Assembly (NCBI GenBank): GCA_026713825.1
Contig: JAPONS010000080.1
Coordinates: forward strand, 1 to 64,000
Source: Chloroflexota bacterium
Lineage (GTDB): Bacteria > Chloroflexota > Dehalococcoidia > Lucifugimonadales > UBA1127
Direction of reading: 5' to 3'
DNA: 64,000 nt
Shown: positions 33,789 through 42,742 of the stretch, in pieces
Layout: every line of letters begins with the position of its first letter
Numbering within the stretch: the first letter of the stretch is position 1
Notes under the pieces: model-generated
Seen by the model: only the letters and a program-made list of their open reading frames with translations
The model's database searches: none
What the model was told of the DNA's origin: nothing
Made by a program: the position numbers and the translations under genes

Positions 33789-35189
33789 CTACAACCCCTT
33801 GACCTCGCTCACCAGCGACGTCACAGACCGCCGCGCGTCGCCGAACAGCATCCGCGTGTTGTCCTTGAAGAACAGGTCGTTGTCGATGCCCGCGAAGCCC
33901 GGGCTCATGCTGCGCTTCAGGACGATAACGTGCTGCGCCTGGTCGACGTTCAGGATGGGCATGCCGTACACGGGGCTGTCCGGCTGGTCGCGCGCCGCCG
34001 GGTTCGTCACGTCGTTCGCGCCGATGACCACCGCGACGTCCGTGTTGCGGAAGTCGTCGTTGATCTCGTCGAGGTCGTAGAGCTCGTCGTAGGGGACGTT
34101 CGCCTCGGCCAGCAGCACGTTCATGTGCCCCGGCATGCGCCCCGCGACGGGGTGGATGGCGTACTTGACGCGCACGCCCTTGCCCTCCAGCAGGTCCGCC
34201 AGCTCCCGCACCTGGTGCTGCGCCTGCGCCACCGCGAGCCCGTAGCCCGGCACGAAGATGACCGAGCGCGCGTACGCCAGCATGACCGCAGCGTCCTCCG
34301 CGCCGACGGAGCGCGCCGTGCGCGTCTCCACGGCAACCGGCCCGCCCGCCGTCACCGCGCCGAACGCCCCGAAGACCACGTTCGCCAGCGAGCGGTTCAT
34401 CGCCTTCGTCATGATGTTGGTCAGGATCAGGCCCGCCGCGCCCACCAGCGCGCCGCTCACAATGAGCGCCAGGTTGCCCAGCGCAAACCCCGCGGCAGCC
34501 GCGGCCACGCCCGAATATGAGTTCAGCAGCGAGATCACCACCGGCATGTCGGCCCCGCCGATGGGAATGACCAGCTGGATGCCCAGGATCAGGCTCAGGG
34601 CCACCAGCGCGTAGAAGACGTAGATGTTGAACTCGAAGCCCACCAGGTACACGATCATGCCCACGATGGCCAGGAACATGAGCCCGCTGACGATGTTCTG
34701 CAGCGGGTATGTGACGGGCCGGGTCGTCATCAGGTCCTGCAGCTTGGCGAATGCGATGAGGCTTCCCGTCAGGGTGACGAATCCGATGAGCACGCCCAGC
34801 ATGATCGTTAGCTTGACGTGTCCTTCGACGCTGATGTCCCCGTCCCATATTCGCACGAACTCCGACACCGCGATGACCGCCGACGCGCCGCCGCCCACGC
34901 CGTTGAAGATTGCCACCATCTGCGGCATCGCCGTCATCTTGATGGTGCGCGCCAGCACGGCGCCGATGACCGCGCCGATGGCGATGCCAATCGCGATCAT
35001 CTCGTAGTTCAGGACCTCTTCGTTCACCAGCGTCGCCACGATGGCGATGAACATGCCCAGTGCCGCGAGGAAGTTGCCGCGCCGCGCCGTCGCCGGCGAC
35101 CCCAGCAGCTTGATGCCGAAGATGAACAGCACCGCAGACGCCAGGTAGACGTACTGGATGACAAGGTTGATGCCCTCAAACACCGCCAT
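33789..35189 (-). CDS. pntB: NAD(P) transhydrogenase subunit beta
   Basis: A 466-residue protein: about nine transmembrane helices in residues 1-260, then the NADP(H)-binding domain III with VPGYGLAVAQAQH and the C-terminal GANDVTNPAAR and MPILNVDQA motifs. With PntA it couples proton entry to hydride transfer from NADH to NADP+. It begins directly where the upstream small alpha subunit ends (35189). Confidence 0.97.
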   Translation of the reverse strand: MAVFEGINLVIQYVYLASAVLFIFGIKLLGSPATARRGNFLAALGMFIAIVATLVNEEVLNYEMIAIGIAIGAVIGAVLARTIKMTAMPQMVAIFNGVGGGASAVIAVSEFVRIWDGDISVEGHVKLTIMLGVLIGFVTLTGSLIAFAKLQDLMTTRPVTYPLQNIVSGLMFLAIVGMIVYLVGFEFNIYVFYALVALSLILGIQLVIPIGGADMPVVISLLNSYSGVAAAAAGFALGNLALIVSGALVGAAGLILTNIMTKAMNRSLANVVFGAFGAVTAGGPVAVETRTARSVGAEDAAVMLAYARSVIFVPGYGLAVAQAQHQVRELADLLEGKGVRVKYAIHPVAGRMPGHMNVLLAEANVPYDELYDLDEINDDFRNTDVAVVIGANDVTNPAARDQPDSPVYGMPILNVDQAQHVIVLKRSMSPGFAGIDNDLFFKDNTRMLFGDARRSVTSLVSEVKGL

Positions 35190-35503
35190 TACGCCCCCTC
35201 GCCCGGCCGGCGGCGGAACATCTGCAGCATCCGGTCAGTCACCATGAACCCGCCCACCACGTTGATCGTCGCCAGCACCAGCGCCGTGAACCCGAGCGCC
35301 ACCGCGAGGTTGGCGTCCCGCGGCCCCACGACCACCATCGCGCCAATGATGGTGATGCCGGAAATGGCGTTGGCGCCCGACATGAGCGGCGTGTGCAACG
35401 TCGGCGGCACCTTCGTAATCACCTCGAAGCCGACGAAGATGGCCAGCACGAATATGTACAGCGCGATGACCAGTGGAATCCCGATTAGTGCACTCTCTAC
35501 CAT
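35189..35503 (-). CDS. pntAB: NAD(P) transhydrogenase subunit alpha, membrane part
   Basis: A 104-residue protein with three to four membrane helices (LVIALYIFVLAIFVGFEVI, then SGANAISGITIIGAMVVVG). It corresponds to the C-terminal membrane domain of E. coli PntA, encoded here as a separate gene as in many bacteria with split PntA. Confidence 0.93.
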   Translation of the reverse strand: MVESALIGIPLVIALYIFVLAIFVGFEVITKVPPTLHTPLMSGANAISGITIIGAMVVVGPRDANLAVALGFTALVLATINVVGGFMVTDRMLQMFRRRPGEGA

Positions 35504-35517
35504 CTTCCCTGCGCCTT

Positions 35518-36675
35518 CTATCCAGATCCTGAAAGCAGCCCAAGCGTCGGGCCGTGAATGACCTCGCCGCCGTACGTGATGCAGCAGTCCTTGATGATGG
35601 CGTCCTCCCAGTCCAGCGTCAGCTCGCCGTCGCGGACCAGGTGCTGCAGCAGCGTCAGCATGTTGCGCGAGTACATCTGGCTGGAGACCACCGGCACCGA
35701 CGAGGGCACGTCCAGCGGCCCGAGGATGGTGACGCCGTTCGCGATCACCGTTTCGCCCGGCTTCGTCAGCTCGCAGTTGCCGCCCGTCTCAGCCGCCAGG
35801 GCGATGATGACGGCGCCCGGCCGCATGTCCCGTACCATCGCCGCAGTGACCAGCTTCGGTGCGGATTGTCCCGGAATTGCCGCGGTCGAGATGATGAAGT
35901 CCGACGTCCGCGCGTGCTTGTGGATGAGGTCCTGTTCCAGGTTCTGGGCCTCTTCATTGAGCTGCTTCGCGTAGCCGCCCTCGTCCTCGATGTCCTCGGT
36001 GTGGATGGCCTCCTGGATGAACGTCGCGCCAAGGCTCTCCACCTGCTCCTTCACCACCGGCCGCACGTCGAAGGCCGCGACGACGGCCCCCAGCCGCCGC
36101 GACGTCGCGATGGCCTGCAGGCCCGCAACCCCCGCGCCCAGCACAAGACCCTTGGCCGGCGGCGTCGTGCCCGCGGCAGTCACCATCATCGGCAGGTAGA
36201 TGCCCAGGGCCTCGGCTGCCATGATGGCCGCCTTGTAGCCCGCGATGGAGCTCATGGAGCTGAGCGCGTCCATGGACTGCGCCCGCGCAATGCGGGGAAC
36301 GGCGTCCATGCTGAAGCTGGTGACGCCCATTTCAGCCAGGCCCTTCGCCATGGCCGGGTGGTAAAGAGGCTGCAGCAAGCCGATGAGGACTTCGCCGGAA
36401 CGGAGCATGGAGGTCTCCGGCGGCTCATCCTCACCGCCGAATGTGGGCCGCTGCACCTTCACCAGGATGTCGGCCCCCTCGTACACCGCCGAGGCGCTGG
36501 AGACGATGGCGGCTCCGGCGTTCCGGTACGCCGCGTCCGCGAAGTGGGCGCCCAGTCCGGCGCCCTCCTCCACAATGACTTCCATCCCCGCGTCGGTCAG
36601 CTTGGCCACGGACTCCGGCACCAGCGCCACCCGCCGCTCGTTGGTTCTGACCTCCCTGGGAACGCCTACCTTCAT
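35518..36675 (-). CDS. pntAA: NAD(P) transhydrogenase subunit alpha, NAD-binding part
   Basis: A 385-residue soluble domain I of transhydrogenase, related to alanine dehydrogenase: MKVGVPREVRTNERRVALVP start, LGAGVAGLQAIATSRRLGA Rossmann motif, and the VKEQVESLGA region. The ATG at 36675 is preceded by aagggag. First gene of the three-gene pnt operon, read from a promoter at 36743-36771. Confidence 0.95.
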   Translation of the reverse strand: MKVGVPREVRTNERRVALVPESVAKLTDAGMEVIVEEGAGLGAHFADAAYRNAGAAIVSSASAVYEGADILVKVQRPTFGGEDEPPETSMLRSGEVLIGLLQPLYHPAMAKGLAEMGVTSFSMDAVPRIARAQSMDALSSMSSIAGYKAAIMAAEALGIYLPMMVTAAGTTPPAKGLVLGAGVAGLQAIATSRRLGAVVAAFDVRPVVKEQVESLGATFIQEAIHTEDIEDEGGYAKQLNEEAQNLEQDLIHKHARTSDFIISTAAIPGQSAPKLVTAAMVRDMRPGAVIIALAAETGGNCELTKPGETVIANGVTILGPLDVPSSVPVVSSQMYSRNMLTLLQHLVRDGELTLDWEDAIIKDCCITYGGEVIHGPTLGLLSGSG

Positions 36676-37019
36676 GCAACTCCCTTGCGCGCCCGATGCT
36701 TCTGAGCGCACTCATCCAGTTTGAAATGCGGGGACTGCTAGCATTCTAGCCAATGCGCCACACCATGTGAAGTGTTGCACAAGCCCGATAGCGTCGGCCC
36801 TGAGTCAACAAAGGTTAAAACAACGTCCTCGGTGATAGTAGGTATACGCGTGCAATGTTCCCGGCGAGACCGGTCCTTCCCGGGATGCGTTTGACACGTC
36901 TACTGGGCGTTCCGTACCCTTTGCCTTTGAGCCGGACCCCCAATCCCGCCGTTCAGGATGGCCCGCCACCCGTCGTACTCGGCAACGGACCTCCACGCGC
37001 GGCGCCGGAAAGGCGGCGG
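36676..37019. other. 344-bp divergent region between pnt and an MFS gene
   Basis: Holds the pnt promoter (36743-36771). A TTGACA at 36891-36896 may belong to an MFS promoter, but the -10 at proper spacing is poor. No gene or RNA recognised. Confidence 0.5.
36743..36771 (-). promoter_or_regulatory. Putative pnt operon promoter with overlapping inverted repeat
   Basis: On the minus strand: TTCACA (36771-36766), 17-bp spacer, TAGAAT (36748-36743). A perfect inverted repeat GCTAG-N4-CTAGC (36737-36750) spans the -10 hexamer and could be an operator. Confidence 0.6.
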
Positions 37020-38381
37020 ATGCGCACCGCATCAGTTACCCAGAAGCGCCCAAGGATCTTCTACGGCTGGTACATCGTCGCCGCCAGCTTCACGTGCAAC
37101 GTCTTCACATCGGGCGCTTACTGGCAGGGCTTCCAGGTCTTCTTCCTCCCCATCCTGCGAGAGTTCGGATGGTCGCGCGCCGCCCTCTCCGGCGCCTTTG
37201 CCCTCCGCCAGATCGAGACCGGCGCATTCGCCCCCATCCTGGGCTTCGTCGTCGACCGGATCGGCCCCAAGCCGGTCATCATATCCGGCGCCGTCCTCCT
37301 TGGTGTCGGCATGATCCTGATCTCCTATACTTTCTCCATTTGGAGCTTCTACCTCTTCTTCGCCGTCGCCTCCATCGGGGCCAGCGGCACCTCCCACGCC
37401 ATCGGGTGGACCGTGGTCATCGTGCGATGGTTCCGCCGTCTCCGGGGGACCGCCCTGGGCATCGGCGTCTCCGGCCCCATCCTCACCGGCGCCGTCCTCT
37501 TCGTCCTCGCATGGTTCCTCGGCGAGGTCGGCTGGCGATGGACGATCCGCGGCACCGGCGTCGCCCTCATCCTCATCATCATCCCCCTGGCGATGCTCAT
37601 CCGCATGAACCCCATCCAGCACGGCTGGCTGCCCGACGGCGACCGCCCGCGCAGCCCCGGCGATCCCGACATTGCGCCGGGGGACATCCAGGCGGTGCGG
37701 CAAGCGCGGCGTGCCCACCGGGCGGCCTTGGAGGACGACCAGGGCATGACCGCCAGCGTCGCCCTGCGGACGCGCTCCTTCTGGTTGGCCTCATCCGTCT
37801 TCATGGCGATGTTTCTCGGCACCAGCGCCCTGCAGGTGCACCAGGTGCCCCTGTTCGAGAGCAAGGGCTTCAGCACTGCCGAGGCCGCCGTCACCGTGTC
37901 GCTCGTCTTCCTGGCCAGCGGCGTCGGCCGCATCGGCGCGGGCTTTCTCGCCGACCTGTTTGAAGTCCGCTACGTGCTCGCGCTCATGGTCGGGATGCAA
38001 GCCCTCTCCTGGCTCTACCTGTTTGTGTACGGGACCACGGCGCTGTGGGCCGCGGTGCCCTTCACCATCTTCTACGGCGTCGCATTTGGCGCAATGGTGT
38101 CCGTGCGGCCCGTGCTGCTTGCCCAGCTCTTCGGCACACGGGCGCTCGGCTCGCTTGCCGGCATGCTCCAGGCGACTGCCCTCGCCTCTGGAACCGTTGG
38201 CCCGGTGTTCATGGGTTGGATTTTCGACATCAATCAGTCGTATGATGTGGCCGTCTTTACCTTCATCGTCACCACGGCCGCCGGACTCCCGATGGCGTGG
38301 GCCGTCCGCCCCACCGGCTCGCCGGCCGCGCGGCTCCGGCGCGCCCGGCGCCTCGGCGCCAGAATGCGAGGTTCACCATGA
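37020..38381 (+). CDS. MFS transporter
   Basis: A 453-residue major facilitator protein with 12 predicted helices, starting RIFYGWYIVAASFTCNVF. The motif in the loop after helix 2 is GFVVDRIGPKP and the second half has FLADLFEVRYVL. This pattern (W-Y-V-A near the N-terminus, two blocks of six helices with a charged loop near residue 215-255) fits monocarboxylate/oxalate-formate antiporter-like members. The start at 37020 is preferred to an in-frame ATG 165 bp upstream that would add an unlikely polar Pro/Arg stretch. It overlaps a MOSC gene by four bases. Confidence 0.88.
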   Translation: MRTASVTQKRPRIFYGWYIVAASFTCNVFTSGAYWQGFQVFFLPILREFGWSRAALSGAFALRQIETGAFAPILGFVVDRIGPKPVIISGAVLLGVGMILISYTFSIWSFYLFFAVASIGASGTSHAIGWTVVIVRWFRRLRGTALGIGVSGPILTGAVLFVLAWFLGEVGWRWTIRGTGVALILIIIPLAMLIRMNPIQHGWLPDGDRPRSPGDPDIAPGDIQAVRQARRAHRAALEDDQGMTASVALRTRSFWLASSVFMAMFLGTSALQVHQVPLFESKGFSTAEAAVTVSLVFLASGVGRIGAGFLADLFEVRYVLALMVGMQALSWLYLFVYGTTALWAAVPFTIFYGVAFGAMVSVRPVLLAQLFGTRALGSLAGMLQATALASGTVGPVFMGWIFDINQSYDVAVFTFIVTTAAGLPMAWAVRPTGSPAARLRRARRLGARMRGSP

Positions 38382-38902
38382 GCGGCGTGGTCATCCAGGT
38401 CAATCGAAAGCCGGAAACGCCCGGCCAGCACGGCCTCCCCAAGATCCCCGCCGACGCCGTCCGTGTTACTGCGAACGGGCTCGACGGCGACTACAACCGT
38501 TTCCGTACGTTCGCCAAGGGCGGCGACCCCGCCCGCGCCGTCATGATCATGCCCATCGAGATGCTGCACCAGCTCAACGCCGAGGGCTGGCCCGTCCACC
38601 CCGGCGACATGGGCGAGAACATCACGTCCCAAGGCATCCCCTACAACGACTTCACCATCGGCGCACGCTACCGGATTGGCGAGGCCGTCATCGAGATCGC
38701 CGAGCCGTGCCTCGCCTGTATGAACCTCGCCGCGCTGCCCTTCATCGGCCAGGAGCGCGGCCCCGCCTTCATCAAGACGCTCACCCGCATGGAGGGCAAC
38801 GCCCTCTTCAACCGCCGCGGCTGGTACGCCGCCGTCGTCCGTGAGGGCATCGTCTCCCCAGGCGACGCCATCACGCCACTCCCCGCGCCCGCGCGCGCTT
38901 GA
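38378..38902 (+). CDS. MOSC-domain protein
   Basis: A 174-residue MOSC (molybdenum cofactor sulfurase C-terminal) domain protein. It has the VIQVNRKPETPG start, RAVMIMPIEMLHQLN, HPGDMGENI and a CLAC pair (Cys111, Cys114) in the place of the conserved Cys that binds sulfur or molybdopterin. MOSC proteins act in molybdenum-cofactor sulfur transfer or reduction of N-hydroxylated compounds. Its ATG overlaps the stop of the MFS gene (ATGA). Confidence 0.88.
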   Translation: MSGVVIQVNRKPETPGQHGLPKIPADAVRVTANGLDGDYNRFRTFAKGGDPARAVMIMPIEMLHQLNAEGWPVHPGDMGENITSQGIPYNDFTIGARYRIGEAVIEIAEPCLACMNLAALPFIGQERGPAFIKTLTRMEGNALFNRRGWYAAVVREGIVSPGDAITPLPAPARA

Positions 38903-38979
38903 CGCCCTCCACACTCGGTGCAATCATGCCTGAAACCGGCCAATAGGGCAGTTCCGCAGCCATTCGAAGGAGGTCAGTC

Positions 38980-39480
38980 ATGGGTGGCTTCACTATCAGC
39001 AGGGTCGGACATGTGGGCGTGCAGGTCACGGACATGGACCGCTCCCTTGACTTCTACTGCAACAAGCTCGGCCTCACCCTCACCGGCCGGTGGCCCCGCG
39101 GCGAGATGGGCGACATGGCCTTCATCCGCTTCGGCGAGATGCACCATGACATCGTCCTCTTCACCCACCCGGACCACCCGCAGTCCGACAACCGCCGCAT
39201 CGGCTACAACGCCCTCCAGCACATCGCCATGGAGATCGACTCCCGCGACGAGTGGCTCAAGGCCCTCTACGACCTCAAGAGGAAGGGCGTCGAGATCGTC
39301 AGCGGCCCCCTCGTCCACGGCGCCGAGGGCGACCCCCGCAACATCGGCGGCAGCGGCACCCGCTCCTTCTACTTCGAGGACCCCGACGGCAACTCCCTCG
39401 AACTCTACTGCGACATGATGCGTGTCCCCAACGGCGAGCCCTTCCCCCGCCCCGAGTACGCCGACGTCTGGACCCTGTAA
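38980..39480 (+). CDS. VOC-family (glyoxalase/dioxygenase-like) protein
   Basis: A 166-residue vicinal-oxygen-chelate protein. The betaalphabetabetabeta pattern starts VGHVGVQVTDMDRSLDFYC and ends with the metal Glu in FYFEDPDGNSLELYC; a His near HIAMEID is a likely ligand. The family includes ring-cleavage dioxygenases, glyoxalases and antibiotic-resistance proteins; the reaction here is unknown. A strong aaggaggt lies at 38967-38974, and an intrinsic terminator follows. Confidence 0.9.
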   Translation: MGGFTISRVGHVGVQVTDMDRSLDFYCNKLGLTLTGRWPRGEMGDMAFIRFGEMHHDIVLFTHPDHPQSDNRRIGYNALQHIAMEIDSRDEWLKALYDLKRKGVEIVSGPLVHGAEGDPRNIGGSGTRSFYFEDPDGNSLELYCDMMRVPNGEPFPRPEYADVWTL

Positions 39481-39499
39481 CCCACTCCCGCACACAACA

Positions 39500-39535
39500 G
39501 AGACCCTCGGCGAAACAACGCCGGGGGTCTCTCAC
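39500..39535 (+). terminator. Intrinsic terminator after the VOC gene
   Basis: Stem gagaccc-t-cggcg / cgccg-g-gggtctc (one mismatch) with a 6-base loop, then tcacttt. Confidence 0.75.
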
Positions 39536-39599
39536 TTTCAGTCACCGCAGCGAACCCGCCCTCCGTCCGCCCTGACCTCCAACTCGTCGTTTCTGCGAA

Positions 39600-39761
39600 G
39601 CCTGCCCCCTACCCCGATACGGGGGCAGGGGAACCCAGGCGGTGAGGTACGGGAGGGGTCCCCGCAGCGCACCCTCGCCACCCCACACCCTCATACCGGC
39701 GAATGCCGGTATCCAGAGGAGCTGCGGTGGGGGCGCGTAGGGGCGACCCTCCTGGTCGCCC
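39600..39761. repeat. Cluster of repeats: families C, A and D
   Basis: Family C copy 39600-39632 (cctgccccctac...gatacgggggcagg), family A palindrome 39690-39717 (taccggcgaatgccggta), and family D hairpin 39737-39761 (gtaggggcgacc...ggtcgccc). All lie between convergent genes. Confidence 0.75.
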
Positions 39762-39764
39762 GCC

Positions 39765-40610
39765 CTACAGCAGCGCCCGCGCGTGGCTCTCGAGCTGCGC
39801 CAGCGCCTCATCCCGCCCCGCAGTGTCTATCTGGATGACGACCCTGTCGACCCCGGCCTCTTCCAGCGCCCGAACGTGCTCGGGGTCCGGCGGCACCTGG
39901 TAGCACGTAACCTCCAGCGAGCGAGGGTCCCGCCCCGCCTCTTCCGCCAGCCGGTCCAGCTCCTTGCGCCCCTCGGCGACCCGCTCGGGCCGCGCCCGAA
40001 GCGGCAGCCACCCGTCGCCGTACTCGATCACCCGCTTGAACACGTTCCGCGCGCCGCCGCCGAGGATGATCGGCGGGTGCGGCCGCTGCACAGGTCTCGG
40101 GAACGAGACCACCTGGGGAAAGTCATAGAACTCCCCGTGGTACTCGCTGTACACCGTCGTCCACAGCTCCTTCATGGCCAGCACGGACTCCCGGCACTGC
40201 GCCCATCGCCGCGGAAAGTTGCCGCCCATGATCTCCGTCTCCTCCGTGATCCACCCCGCGCCGATGCCCATGATGAACCGCCCGCCGGAGATAAGGTCCA
40301 GCGTCGCCGCCTCCTTCGCGAGCAGCAGCGGGTTCCGCTCCGGCAGCAGCGTGACCCCCGTCGCCACCTTGAGCGTCGTCGTTGCCGCGGCGGCCGCCGC
40401 CAGCGTCACGTACGGGTCCACCACGTCGAAGTACTTCTTCGGCAGCTCCTCGTCCGTGCTGTCCGCAGGCACCTTCTGCGTCCGCTCCACCGGGATGATC
40501 GGGTGCTCCGGCGCCCACAGCGAGTCAAACCCAAGCTCCTCCGCCCGCGTAGCCAGCGTCACCACGTCGATGGAGTAGTCTGTCAGGAAGGACGACACGC
40601 CAATCTTCAT
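39765..40610 (-). CDS. LLM-class (F420-type) oxidoreductase
   Basis: A 281-residue luciferase-fold protein: MKIGVSSFLTDYSIDVV start, FDSLWAPEHPIIP, VATGVTLLPERNPLLLAKEAATLD, and RFIMGIGAGWI. The pattern matches F420-dependent LLM proteins (TIGR03619-like) more than FMN luciferases. It probably reduces or oxidises a small organic molecule; no F420-synthesis genes are visible in this window. The ATG at 40610 corresponds to the conserved family start. Confidence 0.88.
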   Translation of the reverse strand: MKIGVSSFLTDYSIDVVTLATRAEELGFDSLWAPEHPIIPVERTQKVPADSTDEELPKKYFDVVDPYVTLAAAAAATTTLKVATGVTLLPERNPLLLAKEAATLDLISGGRFIMGIGAGWITEETEIMGGNFPRRWAQCRESVLAMKELWTTVYSEYHGEFYDFPQVVSFPRPVQRPHPPIILGGGARNVFKRVIEYGDGWLPLRARPERVAEGRKELDRLAEEAGRDPRSLEVTCYQVPPDPEHVRALEEAGVDRVVIQIDTAGRDEALAQLESHARALL

Positions 40611-40697
40611 ACCCGAAGCCCAGCCTTTCCCGGTGAGGTTTACACGAGACTGCGCCACTATAGCAGTTGACGCTCGGCGGCGCAGGCAACCCTGCAT

Positions 40698-40744
40698 ATG
40701 TAAACAACAACAGGCCCCGCCCCCTGCGAGAGGGGACGGGGCCT
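40698..40744 (-). terminator. Intrinsic terminator after the binding-protein gene
   Basis: On the minus strand: stem aggccccg-tcccct / gggggcggggcct (one bulge) with a short loop, followed by gttgttgttt. It follows the stop of the solute-binding lipoprotein gene by about 20 bp. Confidence 0.75.
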
Positions 40745-40764
40745 GCGTTAGCGCCGTTCAGGGT

Positions 40765-42552
40765 CTACTTCTTGACGGCCTCGATGTTCTCCAGGTGAGT
40801 CCAGGTGCCGGTGATGGACCCCGGCCAGACCCAACCCGCAATGACTTCCTTGTTGATGACCGCCTCAGCGGGCAGCCAGAAGAGCGGGATGGAGATGAAC
40901 TGGTCGAAGAAGATGTCGCCCATCTGACGCGCCAGGGCGTCAGCCTTCACGGGGTCAAGCGTCTGGATGAACTCGCCCATGATCCTGCTGCTCTCAAGGA
41001 TCTCCACACCGCCGCCCCGTGGCGGGAAGGAGGTGTTGTAGACCTTCGGGCCGATGGTGATGTTGGAGCTCGTGCCGCCCATCGCGATTTCCCGCGTGTA
41101 CTCGAAGTTGCGTCCGCGGGCGCGCCTTGTGGCCGTGTCCTCCGTGTACTGGTTGACCTTCACGCCGATGTCGGACCAGTAGCCGGCCATAATCTCGATG
41201 ATGTCGTCAGCGCCCGCGTAGCGGGACAGCGGCGCCACGTTGATGTCGATCTCCAGCGGGTTGCTGGCGTCGTAGCCGGCCTCCGCCAGGAGTGCCTGAG
41301 CGGCATCCGGGTCGAAGCCGTACTTGGCCGGGAATTCCTGGACCCACCGCTCATTCCAACCGGGGCGGCCGGGGTTCAGGTGGTTAACCTGCATCAGCAC
41401 ACCCTTGTCGCCAAAGTACGCGCTGTTGATCTCATCGCGGTTGATGGCCCGGTTCAGCGCCTGCCGGACGCGAACGTCCAGGAAGGGGCTGCCGGTGTCC
41501 TGGTAGCCGGTGCCCTGCGCGGAGGCTTCATCCTCATACTGGCCGCGGAACTGGGCGAAGGCCCGGAGCGCGGTCACGTTGCCCCGGACGACGCCATAGC
41601 CGTCGGCCACTGCCTGCTGCAGGTTGTCCTCAGGGAGGTTGGTAAGGTGGACCTCACCGGTGAAGAGCGCGGCCAACCGAGTGGACGCCTCATTGATGAA
41701 CTTGATCTCCAACTCCGGGAAGTCGGGGCTGAAGCGCCAGTGGTCAGGCGTCCGCTCGAAGACGATGTTCAGGGCCTGCTCGCGCTCCAGGTACTGGTAG
41801 GAGCCGGTGCCCGCAATCGGGTCGTCCTCGCCGATGACCACCGGGTCGCCCTCGGCCTCGTGGTGAGCCTTGGAGATGATCTCAAAGCCGCCCTGCAGCC
41901 GAGAGAACTGGGCGAAGAAGTTGCTGTCGTTGCGGGACAGCTTGATGATGACCTCGTAGTCACTGACCACGACGGCCTCGGGGGTAACTGTCTGGAAGTA
42001 GACCAGCTCGCCGTGGAGGCCGCCCTCGCGCTGGTGGTTCATCAGCGTGTGGACCACGTCCGCGGAGGTGAACTCACCCCAGTCGTCGTGGAACTGCACG
42101 CCCTCACGCAGCTTGAAGCGGACCTGCGGCCCTTCCTCGACCGCCCACTCCGTCGCCAGGCCGGGGATCATCTCGTCCGAGACCGGGTGGGAGTCCAGAA
42201 GGTACTCATACATCGGCTTGAGCTGCCACACCGTCGTCTGGCCAATGTGGCGGGTCTCGTTGCCCTCAGTCGATGGTGCCTCAAAGGCAGTGACCACGCG
42301 GTCCTCCACCGGCTCCATCATGGCGGGTTCTTCCGTCGTCATGGCGGGCGCGGCAGTTGGCTCCGCCGCTGCGGTCGTCGAGGTGTCGGTCGTGGTCGTT
42401 GTGGACGTCGACGTGTCGGTCTGCGGCGCGGCGGCTCCAGAGCCGCTGTCACCGTCGTCGCCATCCCCACCGCACGCCGCCACCATCATCATGGCTGCAA
42501 TGAGCAACGCCACGACCAGCAGCAACCTCTTCGAGATATAACTGTCAACCAT
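40765..42552 (-). CDS. ABC transporter solute-binding lipoprotein (family 5, peptide/nickel type)
   Basis: A 595-residue exported lipoprotein: signal peptide in residues 1-26 with lipobox VAAC, a Thr/Ser/Ala-rich linker, then the SBP_bac_5 domain with the motif LREGVQFHDDWGEFTSADVVHTL and VRQALNRAINRDEI. Proteins of this family bind oligopeptides, nickel complexes or other organics for DppBCDF-like importers, whose genes are not adjacent. The ATG at 42552 is preceded by aaggag with a longish 11-base spacing. A homolog with the same linker style is at 62291. Confidence 0.93.
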   Translation of the reverse strand: MVDSYISKRLLLVVALLIAAMMMVAACGGDGDDGDSGSGAAAPQTDTSTSTTTTTDTSTTAAAEPTAAPAMTTEEPAMMEPVEDRVVTAFEAPSTEGNETRHIGQTTVWQLKPMYEYLLDSHPVSDEMIPGLATEWAVEEGPQVRFKLREGVQFHDDWGEFTSADVVHTLMNHQREGGLHGELVYFQTVTPEAVVVSDYEVIIKLSRNDSNFFAQFSRLQGGFEIISKAHHEAEGDPVVIGEDDPIAGTGSYQYLEREQALNIVFERTPDHWRFSPDFPELEIKFINEASTRLAALFTGEVHLTNLPEDNLQQAVADGYGVVRGNVTALRAFAQFRGQYEDEASAQGTGYQDTGSPFLDVRVRQALNRAINRDEINSAYFGDKGVLMQVNHLNPGRPGWNERWVQEFPAKYGFDPDAAQALLAEAGYDASNPLEIDINVAPLSRYAGADDIIEIMAGYWSDIGVKVNQYTEDTATRRARGRNFEYTREIAMGGTSSNITIGPKVYNTSFPPRGGGVEILESSRIMGEFIQTLDPVKADALARQMGDIFFDQFISIPLFWLPAEAVINKEVIAGWVWPGSITGTWTHLENIEAVKK

Positions 42553-42742
42553 TAATTCTATTCTCCTTCTCCCCCCAAACAATTACTAGCGACCATTCTT
42601 TATGTCTGACCGTCAACTGTCAACAAGCTAACGTGTGATTACGGCCAGATCATAGCCGAAACCATGCAAAAGTGTTTAGAGGCGGGGCTGGCTTTTGGTC
42701 GCATTTTGTCTATAGACGCCGAAATGCGCCAATCGGTTCCCG

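Noticed and set aside
40633-42555. 640-codon plus-strand frame opposite the binding lipoprotein
   Set aside because: No motifs; the minus strand has a signal peptide, lipobox and SBP_bac_5 features.
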